Shown one piece after another: positions 42,045 to 51,026 of a stretch of 64,000 nucleotides of DNA. Source of the stretch: Vibrio campbellii CAIM 519 = NBRC 15631 = ATCC 25920 (GTDB lineage Bacteria > Pseudomonadota > Gammaproteobacteria > Enterobacterales > Vibrionaceae); NCBI RefSeq assembly GCF_002163755.1, contig NZ_CP015863.1, positions 1,860,001-1,924,000 on the forward strand, written 5' to 3'. Position numbers and translations under genes: made by a program. Below the pieces are notes generated by a model, which was given only the letters and a program-made list of their open reading frames with translations, ran no database searches and was not told the origin of the DNA. The stretch's first letter is position 1. Each line of letters starts with the position of its first letter.

Positions 42045-42797
42045 ATGAACTTATATAATCCTATTAAAAACACGCTTTCTAATGGTGAAAAAACAATAAA
42101 GATCGGGTACCGAGAATCGCAGATTCTTACCCTTTTACTGGAACGCTCCCCTGAGGTTGTGAAAAAACAAGACATTGTTCAATTCGCTTGGGGAAATGAG
42201 TACATCGGTGAAACTTCGCTAGCCAAAAGTATCAGCGTACTCAGACAAAGCTTTATCAAAATCGGTATCAAAGACTCCCCTATTCTCACGGTTCCAAAGG
42301 TCGGATATCGCTTGGTGGAGGACGTCTTGTTGAATGAGTGTCTCGTTACCATCAACGCTCCAAAAGAGGAAAGAGTTCCGGCTAAACCAGAAGAAATCTC
42401 TCAGCCCGCGTATGCCATTAAGCAAAAGCCGGGCTATCGAAACCTAGTTTGTTATGTTGTATCACTGAGTTTCTTATTTGCCGCCGTTCTAATGGTAGCG
42501 AGTAAGTATCACAGCTCTTATAGCCATCCTCAGTTTAGTAGGTTGCTCAATGAACATACCGTGGGCTCGCTTGAGGTTTATATGTCTCCTAGCACCTCAT
42601 TGTCACTCCGAGTTCAAGAGTTACTCGCAGAGAACCAATGCCAATGTGTTGTTTATATTGAAGAAAATAACGGATTTTCTGGGCTCTCCTGGCTTAATAA
42701 AAAAACGCGAAAGTCAATCAATGTGTTTTACACACCAGACCAGTTTGAGCAAGCCTCGAAGACCATTGCTCAGTTTGTTGCGGAGGAGAGACGATGA
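42045..42797 (+). CDS. ToxR/VtrA-like transmembrane transcriptional regulator
   Basis: The product is 250 residues. An N-terminal OmpR/ToxR-type winged helix (about 1-95) has RESQILTLLLERSPEVVKKQ, the recognition helix ETSLAKSISVLRQSF, and the wing ILTVPKVGYRL. A linker leads to one membrane helix (about 133-153, LVCYVVSLSFLFAAVLMVAS) and a periplasmic domain of about 95 residues with Cys199 and Cys201. Length and layout match VtrA of V. parahaemolyticus and ToxR. ATG of the next gene overlaps its stop by four bases. It probably senses an envelope or host signal and controls the adjacent aerolysins. Confidence 0.82.
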   Translation: MNLYNPIKNTLSNGEKTIKIGYRESQILTLLLERSPEVVKKQDIVQFAWGNEYIGETSLAKSISVLRQSFIKIGIKDSPILTVPKVGYRLVEDVLLNECLVTINAPKEERVPAKPEEISQPAYAIKQKPGYRNLVCYVVSLSFLFAAVLMVASKYHSSYSHPQFSRLLNEHTVGSLEVYMSPSTSLSLRVQELLAENQCQCVVYIEENNGFSGLSWLNKKTRKSINVFYTPDQFEQASKTIAQFVAEERR

Positions 42798-43255
42798 AAC
42801 CCTATATCGCTGTTGCCCTGTCTTGCCTATTGTTCCTTGGGGCCTGGAATCTACCTTGTCGTCATAACGCCGAGGATAATCGTTATCACCACACTATTGT
42901 CGATATTCTGCCTGATGACCATACCCTACGCATCGATGGATTAACTAGAGTAAACCACGGAACTATTACACATATTGCCTCTTTACAAGATGAGTCCATG
43001 TCTAATCCAATAATCCTGAGTTTCAAAGGCACATCTCGACCTTACTCTGATGTAAACCTATCCATATCTGGCAAAATGAATTTGTTATCTGTACAAGAGA
43101 TAAGTCCAGCCATCGACGACTCGTTCCTGTCACCTTATCTCGTTTTAAATGATGACCCCATCCACTTCAACTTCGAGATAATTCAACAGAACGAGGTTTT
43201 TTCGCTCATTAAAGATAAACAAACTGGACGAACAAAACTTCTTGCTAAAAGATAA
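42794..43255 (+). CDS. ToxS/VtrC-like periplasmic partner of the regulator
   Basis: The product is 153 residues. A single N-terminal membrane anchor (about 4-19, IAVALSCLLFLGAW) precedes a strand-rich periplasmic domain (about 30-150: HTIVDILPDDHTLRIDG, PIILSFKG, FNFEIIQQNEVFSLI). Overlap with the regulator, size and topology match the effectors of ToxR-like proteins (ToxS, VtrC). VtrA/VtrC form a lipocalin-like bile-salt receptor; whether this pair binds bile salts is unknown. Primary-sequence similarity to either is not obvious by eye. Confidence 0.68.
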   Translation: MKPYIAVALSCLLFLGAWNLPCRHNAEDNRYHHTIVDILPDDHTLRIDGLTRVNHGTITHIASLQDESMSNPIILSFKGTSRPYSDVNLSISGKMNLLSVQEISPAIDDSFLSPYLVLNDDPIHFNFEIIQQNEVFSLIKDKQTGRTKLLAKR

Positions 43256-43694
43256 ATGGCTACCTGAACTTTTCTTTATGACCACAAACCCTCATGGATG
43301 AGGTATGTCTGATTATCATTTCTTTCTGCTTTTTATCTAACTTTTCACTTTAAAAAAGCACTTACTAATATTTATTGCCCCCACTCATTATGTGTCTATA
43401 CTTTATCAAACCAATACGGTTTAGATATTACTGATATAAAAATTAAAGATTACTCCGTAAAAATATATAGACTTCCTTTATATCGTTATTTTCGTAATTA
43501 AAATCGTCCTAAACCCAATTGGTAAGGATACTATCTTCTTACTAGCTAAAAAGCATTCGGTTTCAATAGTTATCTAATAACAATGGTGACAATATAAGTG
43601 ACTGAATAAAAATGTAATAAGATTTCAACTATTTTCATTACTATCAAACCTATCAGTATGAAAAGGTAATTATGACCGCAAAAAGTGCGGCTTA
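43256..43694. other. Aerolysin 1 upstream region
   Basis: About 440 AT-rich bases with no gene and no clear terminator for the regulator pair. It probably carries the toxin promoter and regulator sites. A small hairpin CCGCA/TGCGG at 43676-43691 lies just before the ToxR-like motif. Confidence 0.4.
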
Positions 43695-43709
43695 TAAAAC
43701 AATATAAAA
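43695..43709 (+). promoter_or_regulatory. ToxR-box-like motif before aerolysin 1
   Basis: TAAAA CAATA TAAAA fits the published ToxR pattern TNAAA-N5-TNAAA, 22 bases before the aerolysin 1 ATG. The sequence is AT-rich and the site is very near the start, so chance is a serious alternative. Confidence 0.25.
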
Positions 43710-43731
43710 ATGCAATCATGAGGGAACGTTC

Positions 43732-45204
43732 ATGCAACACATCAACATTAGCCTTTTGTCAGCAGCTATCCTATCTACATTCGCAACTGGCGCACAGGCG
43801 AAAACTTACCCCGACCAAATCGTTCTTGATCAGCTCGGCGAAGATGTCTGCCGTTCAGGCTACCGTCCACTTGACCGATATGAAGCGGAAGAACAAAAAA
43901 GTGCACTTCTCGACCGCATGGGACAGTGGCAAATTACCGGCCTAAAAGGTGATTGGGTGATCATGGGACCGGGTTACAATGGTTTGATTAAGCGTGACTT
44001 ACCGAACGGTAAGACCTTTTGTTACCCTGATGAAACGCAGTCTGAAATCCCAAATTATTCTGCCATTGCCGTTCCAGAAGGGGGCGAGATCGATGTCCAA
44101 TACGAATTGGTGACAGACCGTTCATACTTCGTTCGTCCACTCAGCTACCTAGCCCACTATCTTGGCTACGCATGGGTTGGTGGTAACAATAGCCAATACG
44201 TGGGTGAAGACATGAAGATCGAACGCGTCGGTGACGGTTGGGTCATTCAAGGCAACAACAGCGGCTCTTGTAGTGGCTACCGTTGTGGCGAAAAAACAAA
44301 AATCACTGTGAATAACTTCGCCTATACCCTAAACGATAAGAATTTTTGGCATGGCGAAGTGATTGAGTCTGAGCGCGAACTGGTCGATACCGTTTGGGCG
44401 ACAGCGAGAAACTACAGTAATACCCCGCAACAAATTGTTGTCGACTTAAAACTTACAGAATCAACAAACTGGTCAAAAACCAATAGCTATGGCTTTGCTC
44501 AACAGGTCAAAACCGAGAACGAATTTAAGTGGCCTTTGGTTGGTAAAACCAAGTTAAGCATCACCTTCGATGCTAACCAGAGCTTTTCTAACTCCAACGG
44601 TGCATCCACCAGCAAAGACGTGACCTTACAAGCTCGACCTATGGTGCCTGCAAACTCTGAACTGCCAGTGCGCATTGAACTGTATCGTTCAACCATTTCC
44701 TACCCTTACCGATTCAACGCAGACATTAGTTACGACGTAAACTTTAATGGTTTCTTGCGCTGGAGTGGTAATGCTTGGCATACCCACCCTGACAATCGCC
44801 CATACAGAAGCCACACGTTCACAATGGGCAGAGGCAGCGAACAATCTGCGGATATCCGTTATCAGTGGGATCACCGCTACATTCCGGGCGAAGTAAAATG
44901 GTGGGATTGGAGCTGGGCAATCCGTGAAGCAGGATTAGGAAGCATGCAATATGCGACGGGCGCAAGCTTACGTCCATTCCACTCTTATGTATCTGGTGAT
45001 TTCTACGCGGAATCACAGTACGCAGGTACGATAGAAATTGGTCAGCCAAGTCCACTTGGTTTACGTGCTCGCTCTACTGATACCCTTTCTGGAGGGGCAA
45101 CACAACGCGTTGGCGATGTCGAAGTCACCACAAACTTTGATGCTAGCAAGCTAAGTGCTCTTGGTTTTGAAGGTGCCCAGATGAGCATACAAGCAGCAGA
45201 CTAA
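43732..45204 (+). CDS. Aerolysin-family pore-forming toxin, copy 1
   Basis: The product is 490 residues, close to Aeromonas aerolysin. The signal peptide ends near ATGAQA, then KTYPDQIVLDQLGEDVCRSG. Domain 1 (about 24-105) has GQWQITGLKGDWVIMGPGYN. The receptor and pore domains follow with SYLAHYLGYAWVGGNNSQY, paired Cys in GSCSGYRCGEKT, stem loop EFKWPLVGKTKLSITFDANQ (about 263-282), GNAWHTHPDNRP and WDHRYIPGEVKWWDW. Near the end GLRARSTD (about 442-449) matches the aerolysin activation loop, where proteases release the C-terminal peptide. It is exported as a protoxin that would bind glycosylated GPI-anchored receptors and form heptameric pores. Cys pairs and glycan-pocket residues are kept, so it looks functional. 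Confidence 0.95.
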   Translation: MQHINISLLSAAILSTFATGAQAKTYPDQIVLDQLGEDVCRSGYRPLDRYEAEEQKSALLDRMGQWQITGLKGDWVIMGPGYNGLIKRDLPNGKTFCYPDETQSEIPNYSAIAVPEGGEIDVQYELVTDRSYFVRPLSYLAHYLGYAWVGGNNSQYVGEDMKIERVGDGWVIQGNNSGSCSGYRCGEKTKITVNNFAYTLNDKNFWHGEVIESERELVDTVWATARNYSNTPQQIVVDLKLTESTNWSKTNSYGFAQQVKTENEFKWPLVGKTKLSITFDANQSFSNSNGASTSKDVTLQARPMVPANSELPVRIELYRSTISYPYRFNADISYDVNFNGFLRWSGNAWHTHPDNRPYRSHTFTMGRGSEQSADIRYQWDHRYIPGEVKWWDWSWAIREAGLGSMQYATGASLRPFHSYVSGDFYAESQYAGTIEIGQPSPLGLRARSTDTLSGGATQRVGDVEVTTNFDASKLSALGFEGAQMSIQAAD

Positions 45205-45239
45205 GTCAAATAACGATAATAATAAATCCCCCCAATGCT

Positions 45240-45272
45240 TGCCCGTGACTCCCCCTTCACGGGCTTTTTTGT
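45240..45272 (+). terminator. Terminator between the aerolysin copies
   Basis: GCCCGTGA/TCACGGGC with an 8-base C-rich loop, followed by TTTTTTG. The two toxins therefore have separate transcripts. Confidence 0.9.
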
Positions 45273-45705
45273 GCGCCCAAACCATTACTGAAATAAGCAA
45301 CAATCTACTGACCGCTGGGCTGAAGGTATTGATACATTACATAATCAAAGCTATCACCTTTCCCTTCGCTGCCTCTCAAAAATTGCTGTCACGTTGAAGG
45401 TACGCATCTCAACGGATTTAGTCTTTAGCCCGACGAAACAGTGTCGGCATAGTATTGAAATACTCTACCTTGAGAATTTAATGCTTTGCTTATGGTCACC
45501 ACTCCTACGCTTGTTCCTCATAAACATCAATCATTCCAGCTAAAGTGACACTCTCATCAGGCTAACCCTCTGACAGTAATAGGAATTATTTTTCAATTTT
45601 TTTCAGTGTTTTTCGACTTGTTTTATATGAAAGAGTACGCCCGCTTTTAGGTCAAAGAATCATAAAGCACTAACTCAATCATTAAAAATAAGGGACATTG
45701 TATAT
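45273..45705. other. Aerolysin 2 upstream region
   Basis: No gene. It should hold a separate promoter. I see no shared block with the aerolysin 1 upstream region and no TNAAA-N5-TNAAA site. RBS AAGGGA precedes the start. Confidence 0.4.
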
Positions 45706-47175
45706 ATGCCTAACGTCAGTACGCGGCTCAGTATGACGCTTGCACTTTCTTTCTTATCGACGATTGCTCACGGTAAAATCTTTTCTGATCAACTTGTTAT
45801 CGACAAATTGGAAAATAACCAATGTCGCGCAGGTTACCGCTTGATCACGCATTACGAAGCACTCGAGCACAGAGATTCTATTTTGCCTCGGATGCAAACA
45901 TGGGACATCATCGGGCTACAAAATGGCTGGGCAATCATGGGCAAGGGCTATCATGGAGAGATCAAGTCTGAACAAGCGAGTGATAAAGCATGGTGCCACC
46001 CTATCCATCCAAATGCGGGACTCCCTCGTAACTTCTCAATGCCCATCACCGAAGGAAGTACCACTGAAATTGAACGCAACCTTGTTACAAATGATGAGCA
46101 CTTTGTTCGTCCCATCAGTTATCTCGCTCACACCCTTGGCTACGCATGGCTTAGCGGGAACCAAGGAAAGTTTGTCGGTGATGACATGGTCGTTAACCGC
46201 GTGAATGGTCGCTGGGAAATACAAGGGAACAGTGACGACTCATGCAATGGTGTGAGATGCGATGAAAAAACCAAAATTACCATTCAAGACTTCGCTTACC
46301 AACTCAATCCAAAACATTTTTCACATGGTGATGTCTCTGAGTCAACCAAGGAAAAGCTCACAACGATCACCGCGTACGCAATCAATACGCAGGACAGGCC
46401 TAAACACATTAACGTTCAGTTTGATGTCGACCAATCAACAAGTTGGCATAAGACTGACCATTCCGTATTTGCCCAAAGCGTTTACATTAGTGATGCATTC
46501 CGATGGCCAAAAATTGGGAATACTCACCCAAATGTATCGGTCGATGCCAATCAGTTATTCTCGGACTTAAACAGTAGCACAAGCACCAGTTCAGCGAATC
46601 GAGAAGCGAACCTTACGATTCCCGCTCACTCAATTTTGCCAATTCAAATCGAGTTGTATCGCTCTCACATTTCGTACCCATTTCGTATTCGTACAGATAT
46701 CAGTTATCGCGTAAGGTTCGATGGTTTTTTACGTCATAGTGGCAATGCTTGGCACACTCATCCAGAAAATAGACCGACCACTTCTCATATGTTCACCATG
46801 GGAAGAGCAAGCGAACTCAGCGAAAACATCCGTTATCAGTGGGATCACCGATACATTCCTGGGGAGACCAAATGGTGGGATTGGAGTTGGGCAATTCGTA
46901 CCCATGGCCTAGCCTTGATGCAATATGCGGCTGGAGAGAGCTTACGCCCATACCATTCCCACGTCTCTGGCGCTTTCGAGGCTGAATCACAATATGCCGG
47001 GATGATAGACGTCGGCCAAGAATTAACCGTCGATGCCCCTCTGCACTGGGCTGAAGGTTCAACCCCGCAGCAAATTCAAGTAGGCAATGTTACTGTTTTA
47101 ACAGACTTCGACGCTAGATCTTTAGAGCAACTTGGTTTCCATTCCGCTCGCCTACTCATTCAACCTCTAGACTAA
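45706..47175 (+). CDS. Aerolysin-family protein, divergent copy 2
   Basis: The product is 489 residues, colinear with copy 1. It has a signal peptide (ending TIAHG), GLQNGWAIMGKGYHGEIK, SYLAHTLGYAWLSGNQGKF, paired Cys (DSCNGVRCDEKT), GNAWHTHPENRP and WDHRYIPGETKWWDW. Differences are pointed. The C-terminal activation loop has no Arg or Lys (TVDAPLHWAEGSTPQQ), and the stem loop reads AFRWPKIGNTHPNVSVDANQ with Lys and Pro where copy 1 has Leu-Val and a regular polar/apolar alternation. It may be inactive, use another protease, or co-assemble with copy 1. The frame is intact, so it is under some constraint. Confidence 0.92.
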   Translation: MPNVSTRLSMTLALSFLSTIAHGKIFSDQLVIDKLENNQCRAGYRLITHYEALEHRDSILPRMQTWDIIGLQNGWAIMGKGYHGEIKSEQASDKAWCHPIHPNAGLPRNFSMPITEGSTTEIERNLVTNDEHFVRPISYLAHTLGYAWLSGNQGKFVGDDMVVNRVNGRWEIQGNSDDSCNGVRCDEKTKITIQDFAYQLNPKHFSHGDVSESTKEKLTTITAYAINTQDRPKHINVQFDVDQSTSWHKTDHSVFAQSVYISDAFRWPKIGNTHPNVSVDANQLFSDLNSSTSTSSANREANLTIPAHSILPIQIELYRSHISYPFRIRTDISYRVRFDGFLRHSGNAWHTHPENRPTTSHMFTMGRASELSENIRYQWDHRYIPGETKWWDWSWAIRTHGLALMQYAAGESLRPYHSHVSGAFEAESQYAGMIDVGQELTVDAPLHWAEGSTPQQIQVGNVTVLTDFDARSLEQLGFHSARLLIQPLD

Positions 47176-47184
47176 AGCACATGA

Positions 47185-47220
47185 AAAAGAGACAGGCCAA
47201 GTAGCTTGTCTCTTTTGTTT
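47185..47220 (+). terminator. Terminator of aerolysin 2
   Basis: AAAAGAGACA/TGTCTCTTTT stem with a 12-base loop, then GTTT. The T-rich flank also suits the convergent minus-strand gene. Confidence 0.8.
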
Positions 47221-47256
47221 GTATACACCGCCAGATTGAAGCTCAGCATCTATAGT

Positions 47257-47823
47257 TTAATCTCTTAGCCATTGATGCTCTTCACCCTCACCTTGCTTAT
47301 TAAAGAATGCAGAATGTTGTTGCTTAAACTGATCAGCCTTGATTTCCGAAATCGGCCATTGGCTGAAGTCCTCTCTAATAAAATGGTTATCAATGCCAAA
47401 CTCTAAACTTCTCAGCTTTGTGCCTACGAAGCGATAAATGTAGCTCTCTCCCGAACCTTCACACACCATAGGGACATGAGACATAGGCTGACCGTTGACA
47501 GAGACCGAAACCCATTTACTGCTTTCTGGTTCACACAGTTCTTGGTTAACGACATCAATCTCAAACTTATTGTCTAGCGTGGTACCGACAAACACCGCCG
47601 TTAACTCTTGCAAATAAACTCGTCGTAGCAACAGCTGTTTTGTGTCCTGCGTTCGCGTGGCTTGAATGCCATTTGAAAACGGCTCAAAATAAGACCAATG
47701 CCAGTCCCATCTCATTCCTTTTTCAGCAAAGTTCAGCTGAGGTACCGTCTTCCAAGCAACAACGCCAAGCATAAGAGCGATAAAGATAAATAAGGCAATG
47801 ACAATTCGGATAAGAACACGCAT
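47257..47823 (-). CDS. Membrane-anchored hypothetical protein, 188 aa
   Basis: An N-terminal membrane segment (MRVLIRIVIALFIFIALMLG) precedes a periplasmic domain of about 165 residues with two Cys (ELCEPES and MVCEGSG). It contains DFSQWPISEIKADQFKQQHS near the end. No family is recognised. Its ATG overlaps the upstream LysE stop (TAATG), so the two are coupled. Confidence 0.65.
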   Translation of the reverse strand: MRVLIRIVIALFIFIALMLGVVAWKTVPQLNFAEKGMRWDWHWSYFEPFSNGIQATRTQDTKQLLLRRVYLQELTAVFVGTTLDNKFEIDVVNQELCEPESSKWVSVSVNGQPMSHVPMVCEGSGESYIYRFVGTKLRSLEFGIDNHFIREDFSQWPISEIKADQFKQQHSAFFNKQGEGEEHQWLRD

Positions 47824-48458
47824 TAGACTGGTTTTTCCACAAGTAGTTTAATACCAAGCGCCACGAGTACAGCCCCCGTAGCCCCCTCCATCCACTTCAT
47901 GAAACTTGCGTTTTTCAGCAGTGTTTTTGCTGAGTTCAAAGCGCCAGCTAATCCACATTGCCACACCATCGCAATGATGAAATGAATCGATGCCATCAGC
48001 ATAGATTGCAGCAGTGGAGAGCCTTCAGGATTTACAAACTGGGGCAAAAATGCGAGATAAAATACTGCCGTTTTCGGGTTTAAAACGTTAGAAAGGAAGC
48101 CTTCACGGAATGCACGTTTACCACTGTATGCTTGGTGCGCTTGCTCAGAGACCGCAATACCACCACTTGACTTCATCAATGCGCGCAAGCTGATTAGCCC
48201 CAGCCAAATCAAGTAAGCGGCGCCTACAATTTTGACCATCTGAAACAACTCAGCAGATTGCGCCAGAACGGCAGAAATCCCGATCGCTGAAAACAGTGCA
48301 TGAACAAATAGACCAAAGCAAATTCCCAGACTAGTTGTACAGCCGTCCTTAAGGCCTGAACGGCTTGTATTACGAATTACCAATGCGGTGTCCAATCCCG
48401 GCGTGAGCGTCAAGATCGTAATGGCAATCAGAAATGCCTCAAAATTCAAAATATCCAT
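47823..48458 (-). CDS. LysE/RhtB-family exporter
   Basis: From ATG 48458 the product is 211 residues; the frame is open 40 codons further upstream, but that part is hydrophilic and unlike the family. Signatures: LTLTPGLDTALVIRNT near the N-terminus and FLSNVLNPKTAVFYLAFLPQ in the middle, with about six membrane segments. It probably exports amino acids or homoserine-lactone-type metabolites. It overlaps a membrane-anchored hypothetical gene. Confidence 0.88.
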   Translation of the reverse strand: MDILNFEAFLIAITILTLTPGLDTALVIRNTSRSGLKDGCTTSLGICFGLFVHALFSAIGISAVLAQSAELFQMVKIVGAAYLIWLGLISLRALMKSSGGIAVSEQAHQAYSGKRAFREGFLSNVLNPKTAVFYLAFLPQFVNPEGSPLLQSMLMASIHFIIAMVWQCGLAGALNSAKTLLKNASFMKWMEGATGAVLVALGIKLLVEKPV

Positions 48459-48874
48459 ATTTTTGTGAAATGTGGTTAAGCATTCCACATCAATACCGTC
48501 AAAACATTTAATGTGCAAGCAACTTTTGTGATCTAAGTCGTTGAAAGTCACACTGTGTCGAGACGAGGGCTCGCTCAAACCGTAGAGAGTTTGGACAAAA
48601 GATCTGTCATGTTAAAGCGATGAACTCAAGCACATTGAGCGTCTTTACCAATTCATCACACCGCTAAGTTCGTCTGGCTTATCTATACAAGTGCCTGAAT
48701 TTGTGCACAATAGACCTGCATTATTTGTTAATAAATAGTAAATTAGACTCACTTCTCTATCGACATTGCCTTGATACTGCCTTTTTCTCTGCATCGGTGT
48801 CGAGAGATACGAACGTCAAGTTCAAGGACCCCGTTTGGGGCGTTTAAGGAAAGAACATAATTAAGAGTAGTCAC
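48459..48874. other. Divergent intergenic region
   Basis: It holds promoters for the LysE exporter (minus) and the M32 carboxypeptidase (plus). A CCCCGTTTGGGG dyad lies at 48828-48839, 36 bases before the carboxypeptidase start. No gene. Confidence 0.35.
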
Positions 48875-50347
48875 ATGAGCGCATTTCAAAAACTCGTCGA
48901 ACATTCAAAAAAAGTCTCTAACTTTGGCCACCTATCTGCAATTGTAGGTTGGGACCAAGCCTCTGTGATGCCATCTGGCGGAGCAGAAGCACGTTCAAAC
49001 GCCATGGCAGAACTAGAGGTTCACATTCACTCTCTTATGACTCAGCCTCATTTGGGCGATCTATTTGCACAAGCAGAAGAAGAGTCACTATCAAGCCAAG
49101 ATCAAGCCGTGCTGCGTGAAATGAAGCGCGATTGGCAGCAAGCGAACCTGCTTCCTGAATCTTTGGTACAAGCGCAATCGCTAGCAGGTTCTAAATGTGA
49201 ACACACGTGGCGCACCCAACGTGGTAATGACGACTGGGCAGGCTTCGAAAAAAACTGGGCTGAAGTGGTAAAGCTGTCTCAGGAAGAAGCGCAAATTCGT
49301 GCAGAAGCGGCTGGTACATCGCCATATGATGCAATGCTAGAACTGTACGAACCGGGCACAACATCGGCATCTCTAGATGCCCTATTCGCAGATGTAAAGA
49401 CGTGGCTCCCATCCATGATTGATGACGCCATTGAGAAGCAAAAAGGCAATAACATTCTGCTGCCAAACGGCCATTACCCTGCTGAGAAGCAAAAAGCGTT
49501 GGGCCTGGAAGTCATGAAGCTGCTTCAATTCGACTTTGAACACGGTCGCCTCGATGAAAGTGTCCACCCATTCTGTGGCGGCGTACCAACAGATGTCCGT
49601 ATTACCACTCGCTACGATGAAAAAGAGTTCGTGCAATCTTTGATGGGTATCGTGCATGAAACGGGGCACGCTCGTTACGAGCAGGGTTTGCCAAAATCGC
49701 TGGCTGGTACAATGGCTGGTCAAGCTCGTTCAATGGGCATTCATGAATCTCAATCTTTGTTCTTCGAAATGCAAGTTGGTCGTAGCCAAGCATTTGTAGA
49801 GCACTTAGCACGCCTGGCATCTAACCACTTTGAAGGCCCAGAGTTTGCACAAGACAATTTGTCGAAAATTTACACTCACGTAGAGAAAGGCTTTATCCGT
49901 GTAGACGCTGACGAACTGACCTACCCTGCTCACGTTATCCTACGTTACGAGATTGAACGCGACCTAATGAACGGCGTGATCAATCACACTGACGTTCCAG
50001 AGTTGTGGAACGAAAAGATGAAAGCGTACTTGGGTCTTTCAACTGAAGGTAACTTCAAAAATGGTTGTATGCAGGATATCCACTGGACAGATGGTGCCTT
50101 CGGTTACTTCCCGTCATACACCTTAGGTGCGATGTATGCAGCGCAGTTTATGGCAGCGATGAAGCAAACGGTTGACGTAGACGGCGCAATTCTCTCCGGT
50201 GACCTATCACCAATCTTCACTTGGCTATCAGACAACATCTGGAGTAAAGCTAGCTTGTTCTCGACCGATGATTTGGTAACACAAGCAACGGGTGAAGTGC
50301 TAAACGCAAAACACTTTAAAACGCACTTAGAAAACCGTTACCTATAA
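48875..50347 (+). CDS. M32 metallocarboxypeptidase (thermostable carboxypeptidase 1 type)
   Basis: The product is 490 residues, typical for M32. The zinc motif HETGH is in GIVHETGHARYEQGLPKSL (about 261-265). Other family blocks are VGWDQASVMPSGG, CGGVPTDVRITTRYDE, RVDADELTYPAHVILRYEIE with the third-ligand region, and YTLGAMYAAQF. It removes C-terminal residues from peptides in the cytoplasm, working as a dimer. A terminator follows directly. Confidence 0.95.
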   Translation: MSAFQKLVEHSKKVSNFGHLSAIVGWDQASVMPSGGAEARSNAMAELEVHIHSLMTQPHLGDLFAQAEEESLSSQDQAVLREMKRDWQQANLLPESLVQAQSLAGSKCEHTWRTQRGNDDWAGFEKNWAEVVKLSQEEAQIRAEAAGTSPYDAMLELYEPGTTSASLDALFADVKTWLPSMIDDAIEKQKGNNILLPNGHYPAEKQKALGLEVMKLLQFDFEHGRLDESVHPFCGGVPTDVRITTRYDEKEFVQSLMGIVHETGHARYEQGLPKSLAGTMAGQARSMGIHESQSLFFEMQVGRSQAFVEHLARLASNHFEGPEFAQDNLSKIYTHVEKGFIRVDADELTYPAHVILRYEIERDLMNGVINHTDVPELWNEKMKAYLGLSTEGNFKNGCMQDIHWTDGAFGYFPSYTLGAMYAAQFMAAMKQTVDVDGAILSGDLSPIFTWLSDNIWSKASLFSTDDLVTQATGEVLNAKHFKTHLENRYL

Positions 50348-50370
50348 TAGTAGCGAAAGCAAAAGTAGAA

Positions 50371-50398
50371 TGAGCAGCCCAGTGCTGCTCATTTTATT
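50371..50398 (+). terminator. Terminator of the M32 carboxypeptidase gene
   Basis: TGAGCAGC/GCTGCTCA with loop CCAGT, then TTTTATT. Confidence 0.88.
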
Positions 50399-50969
50399 AG
50401 CTTGTTATCCTGATTCGAGCTTCTAACGTTTCCTCGTAAATATCTTCAACATGATATGGCTCTATCGGTGCATCAGAAATAAGCCATGCACCTAAGATAG
50501 AATCGTCTTCCGTTTTGATCGAGATACAATCGCCATCAACAAATACAATGTTGAAGCCAAAGTCATAAATGACAACCTCTGAAGAAGGAACAAAGACTTT
50601 ATCAGTAAAGTTTTCTTTTACTGCTTTACGACTGCGTAAGCTAAGGACTTCTATAAATTCTATTGCCTTAGATGCTTCGAAAAGCTTTACGCCCTCCAGT
50701 TGCCCTGCCTTAACGTCTTTTGGATTCAATTCATGAATAAATCTTGCAATGGGCAAATGAAAGTCATGCCCTTGAGGGCTGGTATACCAATCGTTGCTTA
50801 ACTCAATAAAACCGGCAGGTATCTGGAAAAATAGAGGAGACAGGCTCGTCCCTGTATTCGATTCAAAGCCAGAGCCCTCACTGCTCATCATCACTTTACA
50901 TTCTAGTCCTATGATGGATCGCAGCGCCTGCACTGATTCACCATCCATCTGATAATTCAGAGTTTCCAT
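50397..50969 (-). CDS. Hypothetical protein, 190 aa
   Basis: A soluble protein with no signal or membrane segment. It is strand-rich, with FFQIPAGFIELSNDWYTSPQ, VVIYDFGFNIVFVDGDCISI and DDSILGAWLISDAP; it is followed after a gap by thpR and fosA on the same strand upstream. No family is recognised. Confidence 0.6.
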   Translation of the reverse strand: METLNYQMDGESVQALRSIIGLECKVMMSSEGSGFESNTGTSLSPLFFQIPAGFIELSNDWYTSPQGHDFHLPIARFIHELNPKDVKAGQLEGVKLFEASKAIEFIEVLSLRSRKAVKENFTDKVFVPSSEVVIYDFGFNIVFVDGDCISIKTEDDSILGAWLISDAPIEPYHVEDIYEETLEARIRITS

Positions 50970-51026
50970 TCTCTACCTCCCTAGATCTGGCTAACACGAT
51001 CAATAACGTAAATTTTATCCTGACGA

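Noticed and set aside
42045..43255. Two-component response regulator and kinase
   Set aside because: There is no receiver domain and no kinase; the DNA-binding domain is directly joined to a membrane helix, as in ToxR.
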